Assembly (NCBI GenBank): GCA_022376465.1
Contig: JACDTU010000003.1
Location: 1,178,001 to 1,242,000 of the forward strand
Direction of reading: 5' to 3'
DNA from: Cubamyces lactineus
Lineage: Eukaryota; Basidiomycota; Agaricomycetes; Polyporales; Polyporaceae
DNA length: 64,000 nt
Both the position numbers and the translations under genes were made by a program. Below, piece by piece: positions 56,079-64,000 of this stretch. Numbering within the stretch: the stretch's first letter is position 1; each line of letters opens with the position of its first letter. The notes beneath the pieces are model-generated. The model was not told the origin of the DNA, ran no database searches, and saw only the letters and a list, made by a program, of their open reading frames with translations.

Positions 56079-58837
56079 ATGAGTGCAGCCACCATCGCAG
56101 AGCCCTTCCTCCTCTCCTCCTACCCAGAGTCCTCTGCGCACAGAAAACACTCAGCAGAACCTGTCTATGCATCTCTGCCGTCGTCCAGCGATGCGGACCC
56201 TTTCGTCACGGTAGCCGTCCAGGGAGATGGCGTTCACGTCCTCGATGTCCGTACCGTTCGTTCTACTCTTCGTCAGAAACTGACATTTGTGCCTCGCAGA
56301 CTTCGACATTGCATTCTGCAACGTCGCATACGCTAGGCCCATCAACGTCCTTCGCATGTCCACCCGCGTCGCGCACGACACTCCGTAATGGTATCCGTAT
56401 ATGCACAACCTACGCCGTGCTCGAGTCCGGTCCGCATGTTCAGTCGAATGGAAAAGGGAAAACAGTGGTTATGTGGGAGGAGTCTCTTTCCGGAGGAGCG
56501 GCATCTACAGAGTCTCAGAACGAGAAGAACAAAAAGGTCTCTGTGGTGAGTTTATGTTGAATGCCAGTCTGCTTTTTGTCAGAATCCAACCCTCCCCCTC
56601 CAAGGCCCCTCACTCTGTCACCCAAATCTACGCTCCGGAATACCTCCAAGATGCTGAAGTCCTCGTCGGACCTGCAGGAGAGGTATCCGTGGCAGATAGA
56701 GACCTCCACGTCCAGCATACATCCACGCCACAAAACCACCAAGCGAGCACACTGCTAAAACACTTCCTGTTCCAATCCTCCGCTTGCACCTTTATTCCAT
56801 CACACTCCACATCTTCGCATAGCGCCGTATCGGTGTCGTTCCTACGCAGCGGAGATGTGTCTAGAGTGTCCGTGGTCGGAGTCTCGGAGGATGGGAACTC
56901 GCAGTCTCTAGGAGAATGTGTGGTTCCTGTGGACGAGTCTGTGAGTATGTCCTGAGCCATCATTGCGATCCACTACTGACTTTTGTCATGGCCAGGACAT
57001 CGTCGACATCTCATGTAGCAATACCGGGTTCATCAGCATACTGCGTACGTACTACATCGCGCCGAATACTGCTGTCCACTAATCTCGCCCAATGTAGTGC
57101 AATCCGGAACTTGGCATGCACTCTCCCTCTCCACATCCCCATCATTAGCCTTTTCCATCGCACCTGCCGCAGAGCCCTTACGTCTCCAGGCACTCACCTT
57201 TACCTCCCCGGCCCGTATCGGAGAGGCGTCCCTCTCGGCCCTTACATCCTCTCATGTCCTCCTCGCGGCCATCGCCACCGGCTCACACACCGACCTCGTC
57301 CTTCTGCTTTGGGACCTTCGGTACGGCGTGCTCCTCGCGCAGCAGGCAATCCCCACGCCCTCCACTCTTCCACGCCCCAAAAAGACCGGTGCGTTTGTGC
57401 GGCTCACGGTCTCGCCCGCGCCTGCTCAGGATTCCAAGGCGGGTAAGGGAGCGACCGTACAGATGAACGGCCTACTTGTCCTTGCGCCCGCTCCGGATAG
57501 GGACATTCAGGCAGACAGCACTCCCGCGCGGTCGACGATTTTGGTGGTCCCGCTCACCGTACCTGCGACCTCGACAATCGCTGCTGCGATAGGACGTGCG
57601 AACGCTGGTGCGCGGTGGCTGTTAACCAAGACGACCGCTGGTACACAGGGTCAGGGCCAGAACAGTGCGCCCGAGATCAGCCTTGCTGCACGGAAGGCGT
57701 TGAAGGAGATGAAGGCATCCATCAACGGAAGCGCGGGTGGGAATGTTGCCGGGGCGGAGACCGCGTTCTTCGAGTACATCCAGCAACAGCAACAGCAACA
57801 AAACAAGGGCAAGGGCAAAGGCAAGAGCGCAGCTACCCAAGAGGATCAGCCTGCTCCTCTTGAGTACGCGTTCGCACAGGGAGCGTTACAGCTCGTCCTC
57901 CCTCCTGCTAGCACCCAGACGGCCAACGCTGCCGCGTACTCGGCGAAGGTCGTGAGGCATCTGCTGGAAAGGCGTGCGGTCAGCTCGTCGATGGTCGAGG
58001 GCGGGCTGTTACCTGCGCTTGCGGCACAAAATGATTGGGTATGTCCCTGATAGAATACATCAAGATTGGATGTACTCATTTGACTGTATTGTAGGACACG
58101 ATCGCCTTGGCTATGCGCACCGTCTCAGACCTGCCAGAAGCGGACATCATCTCCCTCCTGAGCAAAGTCGTTACCTTGCACCGACGTGCATCCTCAGGAG
58201 ACGATAGCGCTATGCAAGTCGACTCGGCCTCTGGCCCGTCGCTAGACGCGTTCCTTGCGCAATGTGTCGTCTACCCGTTCACCCCCGCCGCGGAGCGTGT
58301 CGCGCTTCGCAAGCACCTCTCCGACGCTATGGACATCGTGCCCGTGCTCGAGGTGCTCGATGGATGGCTCGTGCGGCACTCTGCGGAGGGCGCTCTCGTT
58401 GCCGACGTGAGTTCCACGACGTCGTCCTCACTCCCGCCACTCGACAAGGTCAGTTCCCCCGCCCTTACCCATACTCTTCCTTTACGCCCAAGTGATTGAC
58501 CAATCACATGCAACTCTAGGTTCTCGCGTTCCTCCAGACGCTCCTCGACGCGTCCTTCCTGGCACTCCTGTCACACACCCCCGCGCACGCACTCCTCCGC
58601 ACGCTCGCGGCGCACGTCGAGCCCGTGCTCGCGTCCACGAGTGCGCTCGAGAACCTCTGCGGCCCCCTCGAGCCGTTTGCCCGTGCGGCGGCCAAGGCCC
58701 AGCAGCAGCAACAGGCCAAGGACGCGCAACAAGCGAATGCGAGCAGCGGGAGGGACTGGCGGCGGAAGCGGAAGATGGCGCACGAGCAGGCGGCGATTGC
58801 GGTGGGGCTGTACCAGGTCGAAGAGCTTGTGTTGTAG
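56079..58837 (+). CDS. Large conserved protein, possibly a NOL11/UTP8-like nucleolar factor
   Basis: The spliced product has a beta-propeller-like N-terminal half (PFVTVAVQGDGVHVLD; HSVTQIYAPEYLQDAEVL; DIVDISCSNTGFISIL; HTDLVLLLWDLRYGVLLAQQ), then a helical half (AAYSAKVVRHLLERRAVSSS; LPEADIISLLSKVVTLHRRA; VLAFLQTLLDASFLALLSHT) and a basic C-terminus, DWRRKRKMAHEQAAIAVGLY. A seven-residue Gln run followed by Lys-Gly repeats lies at about 57780-57830. This order (propeller, helices, basic end) resembles small-subunit-processome proteins such as NOL11 or Utp8, but I could not confirm family-specific motifs. About eight exons. TAG at 58835-58837. Confidence 0.7.
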
Positions 58838-60331
58838 GATGCCCTTGCCTTTGGTGTGTATCCGTTGTCGTTGTGAATGTTGGCAGAACTTGTTGTCATA
58901 TTGTAGGGGGGGGCGCGAGATATACTGAACACGCATATCTACATAGTTTGAACTTGCCTTTCGCACGTCAAACTGCGATGTCAAAGAAAAGACAAATGCA
59001 GTGTGATCTAAAGCGGGTCGTAATGATCATCCTCCTAGCCATTGAGACCTGCGAGGTTTCTTGTAACATGTTCGGGCTTGCGTACAGCTTCTGCTACCGC
59101 AATCGCAACTCCAAGTCTCTAAAGTTCAGCTCGAGTCGCCCGTACCGCGGCCGGCAGGCTCCGCCCGGTAATAGGATTGATGGCGACTTCCTAGATAGTT
59201 CAGCGCAGCCCTTGGTATCTACGAGCTCCTCTAGATACGCGAAGGCATCTTGGCGGCCGCCGTAACCCGTTGTATGCGTTTGTATGCGAGTATGGGCGAC
59301 TCGCATCATGTTGCATGACGGCCTTCCTCCAACATATAGAATGCACTGACTGAGTACATTGCAATCTATACACGTATCGCACCGGCACCTTGCGCACGTT
59401 CGCGTTTGGACTGGCCAGCATTCTGACTCTGGTGGTGTATGGGAAGCCCATAGCGCACGTTTGTGCGAGAGCTTTGGGGAAATGAGTGAGATAGAGGGCG
59501 TTATACGATGGCCATGGACACTCGGTACATGCCAGTAATATTTGCATCATGCCATTCCGTCCATGCGCGTTCAGTGGGCCCTAGCTTTCGAGTCTCTTGG
59601 ATTACCTAGCATACGGCAATCGGCCCGTAGCGAAGACCCTCGCCCTGAGTTCTGCACGGTTAAAGGTCATGCGCATCACCACTGACCAGCACCGATTGGC
59701 CCTCGAAAAAGCGAGCAAATATAGCGCGAGGAGAGGCGGAAGAGGAACACGTTCGTGCCTGTGGCGAGTCGAGGACGCACGCGGGGGTGGACGCACAACG
59801 CCACTGGCCCTCTCGGCACGACGCGGTGGCTGTGCGAAGCTTCCTCCCCGGCGCGGCCGCATTCGTCCCGCAAGCCGGACGCCGAACGCGTGACGCGTCG
59901 GTGTCGAGGGATGGCGGAGCGTCCGCGCAAAGTCCGTGCCCTCGCGATCTCTCAGGCTCACGTTCTACGTCGGCTGCGTCCTGCTCGAGCCTCGCGGCGC
60001 TGGGGGGTCATATGCACGCCTCGGGATTGCGTGGCTTATCGTCGATGCCCGGGCGAGACCCGGCTGGGGATTTCACCTGGATTCAGGCCTGAGGCCCGTG
60101 CTTGAGTAAAGTTGAGTTAACATGCTGAGCTACCACCCCAGGTTCCTGCGCCTCCGATCCGGACTCGCAGCTGCTTATTATATACGCGACCGTGCGTCCG
60201 ACAAGACGTACGAACCCTTCTTCCCCGGACTCTGTCCCGACGCTGCTCCCCTCTTGCCCCGCTTCCCTGCTTCCCACTGTACGCTAGCACGGGGTTACGG
60301 TCCTAGACGGCTCTTGTGCACTACTACCACG
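58838..60331. other. Intergenic, 1.5 kb, partly very GC-rich
   Basis: The interval 59740-60110 is GC-rich and open in several frames on both strands, which I attribute to base composition. No domain, splice pattern or RNA gene recognised. The last 160 bases are probably the promoter and 5' UTR of the phosphodiesterase gene. Confidence 0.5.
60177..60184 (+). promoter_or_regulatory. TATA-like box of the GDPD gene
   Basis: TTATATAC lies about 150 bases before ATG 60332. It also falls between an upstream in-frame ATG (60122) and the chosen start, which favours the downstream start if this is the true TATA box. Confidence 0.4.
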
Positions 60332-61858
60332 ATGTCTGACTCTTCGTCCACGGCTAACAAGCTGCCGGAGTGCTGGGGCCACCGAGGCGTGAGTCTTCTG
60401 TTGCGAGCTAGGGATTGTGTGGGGAAGAAGTTGTACTCAATATCGGGATTCGCGCTGTAGGCCTCGGCGGCGTTCCCGGAGAACACGCTCGCGAGTTTCG
60501 AGCGCGCGATGCGCGACGGAGCGGAGGGTATAGAGAGCGGTACGTCTCTCCCTCTGGCTGCATGCGCACTCTGCATCAGAGAACATGACTGACGGACTCC
60601 TCCGCTCATCCCTCTTGTATTGTTACCAGACGTGCACGTCTCCCTCGACAATGTAGTCATCATGTTCCATGACCCGAGTACGCCTACACGCACGACACCG
60701 GTCCCTCGTGCTTCGAGGGATTGAACGTGAACTGACGCGATGCTGTAGCGCTCGATAGGACGACGAACGGGACGGGTGAGTGCCTTTCTTGCCCTGGTGG
60801 AGTTTATAAATTCTGACAAGGGAGTGTGGCAGGGAATATCCGGGACCAGAACTGGTATGGTCCGAATGGGATGGAACACCTTAGGACGACCAAGGAGCCC
60901 CAGCAGCCCATCCCTACGTTCGCGCAGACTGTCGAGCTACTTATGAAGGTTCGCGCTCCTCATCCTCCCTCCCCCGTACACCTGCCTGACCTGACCCCGC
61001 CCTCCCGCACTTAGCCCGAGAACCGGCACGTCACGTTCAACGTCGACGTCAAGGTCTTCAGCGACCCGACGCGGCTCTTCACGCTCATGCACGAGATCAT
61101 CGCGCAGCAGCCGGACTGGCAGACCGCGCTCGCGCCGCGGATCCTGCTCGGGCTCTGGCACCCGCGCTTCCTCGCGCCGGCGAAGACGATCCTCCCGTAC
61201 TGCACGCGCTCGTTCATCGGCCGGAGCACGGCGATCGGGAGACAGTACTTTTGGGACAGCTGCGACGTGTTCTCGATCAACTTTTCGGCGTTGGTGAGCT
61301 GGGAGGGCCAGAGGTGCGTAGTATCTCCGATGGGGACAGTGTGGACGAGTAAGTCTGAGGATCTGTGTGTGTAGCTTTAGGGAGGAGTGCAAGAAGGCGG
61401 GTAAGAAGGTGATGGCGTGGACGGTCAACGATCCTGCTGAGATGATGGAGGTGCGTTCACGCGCGACGACCACGCTCCTCCCTGTTTCCCCGACCGATGG
61501 CTTACCGGCAGCTTATCTAGTGTGTGCGCATGGGCGTGGACGTCATCCTGACCGATAGGACGAAGGTTTGGCTCGACCTGCGCGAAGAGCTCAAGAGTGC
61601 GTTTCTAGCATATGCATCTCCACGCCGATTCCACACGCTGACGTTGTTTTCCCAACTGCTGCAGAGGACCGCGAGGGCGTCATGGCGCGGTACGGACGGT
61701 CGTTCCTGTGGACGTCGCCGCAGTACTACCTGCCGATGCGGAAGCTGTGGGAGAATATGTTGCAGGTGATGCTGGTCAAGTACGGCGGGCCGTTGGAGGG
61801 GTTTGAGAACGCGGCTCCAACGAGCGTGGAGCCTGCATCTGCTGCCGCAAAGGCCTGA
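60332..61858 (+). CDS. Glycerophosphodiester phosphodiesterase (GDPD)
   Basis: Hydrolyses glycerophosphodiesters such as glycerophosphocholine to glycerol-3-phosphate and an alcohol; TIM-barrel GDPD family. Motifs: CWGHRGASAAFPENTLASFE (catalytic HRG and the metal-binding Glu; assembled across an intron), IESDVHVSLDNVVIMFHDPA (D and HD) and LDRTTNGTGNI. Then FNVDVKVFSDPTRLF, ILLGLWHPRFLAPAK, KKAGKKVMAWTVNDPAEMME and MGVDVILTDRTK, which end the barrel. About eight exons, all GT-AG. No signal peptide with the start at 60332. An in-frame ATG at 60122 would add 70 residues resembling a mitochondrial presequence. TGA at 61856-61858. Confidence 0.9.
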
Positions 61859-62272
61859 CGGATAGTATTGACTCGGGTGCGAGCAGTCGCAGTTATGGGC
61901 GCCTTTTTGACTCGTGCGATTCGTATGTACACTTGCACGTTGGATGTGTTTCCTGGCGTTGTGTACGGTAATGTGTGTAGCACAGGCCGAGATGGCGAGG
62001 ATGTAGAGTACGTGTAATAGAGCTGAAGCTATGCAGCGGATATTTTGCCGATATTGAGGGGATGGAGGAGGCGACCAAACAGGGCGCAACAGGCGAGGAT
62101 CCCGCTGGGCCGCGTTGAGAGCGCCCTGATGAGGAGCTCTGGAGATCTTGTGCTTGCGTTCGGACTCCCACTGCTGCTACGTACTAGTCCTCGTCCTCTC
62201 TCGCACGTCCGCCATCTCTGACTCTGACTCGTCCTCGGACGCGCTACGCGTCCCCCGGGCTCAGCTGCGAAT
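61859..62272. other. Intergenic
   Basis: 414 bases between two genes on the same strand. The downstream part is C/T-rich, a likely promoter. No gene seen. Confidence 0.5.
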
Positions 62273-64000
62273 ATGTACTCCTCCGCCTATACCCCTCCCC
62301 GCCGCGGCCACCGCAAACGCCTCTCCGCTCTACGCCTCTCCTCAGACTCGACTGTCACCACCCTCCCGGTCTACACCTCCCCACCCCGGACCAGGCTCCC
62401 CGATCTCCCAGACATCCCCGCAGAGCAGCCCCCAGCGTACTCCGATAGCGCAGAAGAGGCAGACGAAGACACAGACCAGAGCGATTCCGACAACTTCTTC
62501 GTCCCCAGCCCGCCCCCTTCTCTCCCCGTATCTCCTCGTCCCTCGGCAAGCACTCGCCGCTCACGCACCAGCGCCTCGTCGTCCTCGTTCTCATCCTCCT
62601 CGCGCGGCCACAGGCGGAACCACAGCCTCGCCAACCTCAACGCCAACGACCCCTACCTCGACTCGCTCCTCGCGCGCAGCGTCCACGCGCTCGAGATGTC
62701 CAACGCTCTCCTCCAATCCTCTATGTCCACCCAGACGAGCCTCTCTGCTGTGCTCGCAGATGATGCTGTCGCGGACCGCTCCCTCGAGCGCCGCGCGCAG
62801 GCCTTGACGTCCCGCATACAGAGCAATCGTGATCTGCACGACTCGTGGCTCCAGGACCTCGACTCTATCTCCCGCGGCGTCGAAGGCCTCGTACGCGGAG
62901 AGGACGATGATAGTGCTGTTGATGAGAGATTGAATGACGACGAAGATCATCGCGCACGGCTACCACCGCCGGAGCCGATCTCCCAGAGTTTACCCACAGG
63001 CGGGCTGTCTGAGCGCATCCAGCGGCGACAGGGCAGACGGGCGTCGCAGGACTTCCGCCAGGCGTCGAGTTCGTCAGGCGCGAGCCTCCAGTTGTCAGCG
63101 CACGACCGCAGTGCGTTCATCGCGCCTGCTCCTCGCGCTATCACCATGTACGTCGACTCGTCGGAGGCTGCGGACGCTATCGCGCTACCGTCGACGCTCG
63201 GAGTACGACCTACCTCGCGGCCTCCACCGACACCGCTGCCCGCCCAAACGTCGTTCTCGGCTGCGAGGACATCGGAGCCGGAGCCACCGCCACCAGCCGC
63301 GGAGGAGCCATCGCGCAGGGTAGTGGACATGCTCGCGTCGTTCGTTATGCCCCGGCCGGGCGCTGCAACGACATCGAACTCGGCCTCGTCCGTCTCGTCC
63401 TCCCCGTCGTCTTCTTCGGTGCTGCGCCGCCGCGACTCGAGCAGCAGCTCGATGACGATCAAGAGGCACCGGCCCTCGAAATCGCCTCCGCCGGCCCTGC
63501 AGATCGACACACCGTCCATGTCCGCATCGACGTCCAGTGCGTCGGGCAGCAGTTTGCGCTCGCGGTCGCTTACCCCAAGTCGAGGCTCACCAGTCGTGCG
63601 CCAGCCGCGCCCGCTCACTCCGCCTATCGAGGAGCTCTCGACGTCCTCGACCTCGTCCGACTCGCACACGCTGCACGTAGATCGCACCGTTGAGTCTCTG
63701 CGGCAGATCTTGGAGAGGCAGCAGCAGCGCGCCGCGGCCACAACTTCCTCGAAGGCATCGTCAACGACCGCGCCTACCCTCCCGCGTCCTGCACTCTTGT
63801 CGCCCCCCGCAGTCGCTCCGACATCAGGCACATCTAACGCGACCGCATCTGTCTCGCGGCTGTTTACCAAGGCGCGGCATACAACCTCGACTCGACCTCC
63901 TTCACCGCCGAAGCAATCGTCCATGAAGGGCCGCTCAGCACCCTCGACGCCCATCACATCCGCGACGCCTACGATCCCCGCCTCCCCTCATCCTGCACCA
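62273..64000 (+). CDS. Serine/proline-rich hypothetical protein, truncated by the window end
   Basis: An uninterrupted frame of 576 codons runs from ATG 62273 (MYSSAYTPPRRGHRKRLSAL) to the last base of the window. It is mostly disordered Ser/Pro/Arg sequence. The only ordered-looking part is at about residues 120-210, a helix-rich segment with DPYLDSLLARSVHALEMSNA, LSAVLADDAVADRSLERRAQ and SNRDLHDSWLQDLDSI. No family recognised. The very GC-rich, T-poor codon use resembles the RhoGEF gene. C-terminal extent unknown. Confidence 0.7.
   Translation, partial: MYSSAYTPPRRGHRKRLSALRLSSDSTVTTLPVYTSPPRTRLPDLPDIPAEQPPAYSDSAEEADEDTDQSDSDNFFVPSPPPSLPVSPRPSASTRRSRTSASSSSFSSSSRGHRRNHSLANLNANDPYLDSLLARSVHALEMSNALLQSSMSTQTSLSAVLADDAVADRSLERRAQALTSRIQSNRDLHDSWLQDLDSISRGVEGLVRGEDDDSAVDERLNDDEDHRARLPPPEPISQSLPTGGLSERIQRRQGRRASQDFRQASSSSGASLQLSAHDRSAFIAPAPRAITMYVDSSEAADAIALPSTLGVRPTSRPPPTPLPAQTSFSAARTSEPEPPPPAAEEPSRRVVDMLASFVMPRPGAATTSNSASSVSSSPSSSSVLRRRDSSSSSMTIKRHRPSKSPPPALQIDTPSMSASTSSASGSSLRSRSLTPSRGSPVVRQPRPLTPPIEELSTSSTSSDSHTLHVDRTVESLRQILERQQQRAAATTSSKASSTTAPTLPRPALLSPPAVAPTSGTSNATASVSRLFTKARHTTSTRPPSPPKQSSMKGRSAPSTPITSATPTIPASPHPAP

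Noticed and set aside
59597..60105. Overlapping open frames on both strands
   Set aside because: Very GC-rich sequence is open in many frames; Arg/Pro/Ala-rich translations without domain.
62947..63957. 336-codon minus-strand frame at the right end
   Set aside because: It is the shadow of the plus-strand Ser/Pro-rich gene, which is open from 62273 to the window end without interruption.

Overview
This 64 kb window is nuclear DNA of a filamentous basidiomycete, most likely an Agaricomycete. Genes are dense and carry many short (about 50-120 bp) GT-AG introns. Neighbouring genes alternate strand and often share compact divergent promoters. The recognisable proteins have fungal architectures, and a Ty3/gypsy chromovirus of fungal type is present. 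I place it no more precisely than that. All gene models are read by eye from the bases; exon joins given to the base were checked for reading frame, the others are approximate. Layout, left part (1-30.3 kb, core genome): a partial serine-rich protein; a large DH-PH RhoGEF; an AMN1-like leucine-rich-repeat protein; a small one-TM protein; a membrane-anchored amidohydrolase; a RING-finger coiled-coil protein; a tRNA-His with a short intron; a short-form tRNase Z; THO7; VTC1; complex I subunit NDUFA8; an unassigned small protein; complex I assembly factor NDUFAF3; SWC4/DMAP1; lipoate-protein ligase; complex I subunit NDUFA1. Three complex I-related genes fall within 7 kb. Middle part (30.3-44.1 kb, dynamic region): a tandem family of F-box genes on the minus strand (one degenerate, one intact, one frameshifted). 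The degenerate copy is split by a young, apparently complete 9,488-bp Ty3/gypsy chromovirus. Its two 277-bp LTRs differ at one base and are flanked by a perfect 5-bp target duplication. The element has one uninterrupted 2,895-codon gag-pol frame with two unusual additions: an internally repeated module between the zinc knuckle and the protease, and a roughly 475-residue tail after the chromodomain that contains a predicted membrane segment. Right part (44.4-64 kb, core genome again): a REEP/TB2-DP1/HVA22 protein with a very long disordered tail; the spliceosomal factor BUD31; a tail-anchored CxxC protein; an AtzA/TrzA-type amidohydrolase; a 1-acylglycerol-3-phosphate acyltransferase; a coiled-coil protein; a probable nucleolar protein; a glycerophosphodiester phosphodiesterase; and a serine-rich protein that runs off the window. 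Functional themes are RNA maturation (tRNA-His, tRNase Z, THO7, BUD31), mitochondrial respiration and lipoylation (NDUFA8, NDUFAF3, NDUFA1, lipoate ligase), phospholipid metabolism (acyltransferase, phosphodiesterase) and polarity or cell-cycle control (RhoGEF, AMN1-like). I see no sign that these form a dedicated cluster.
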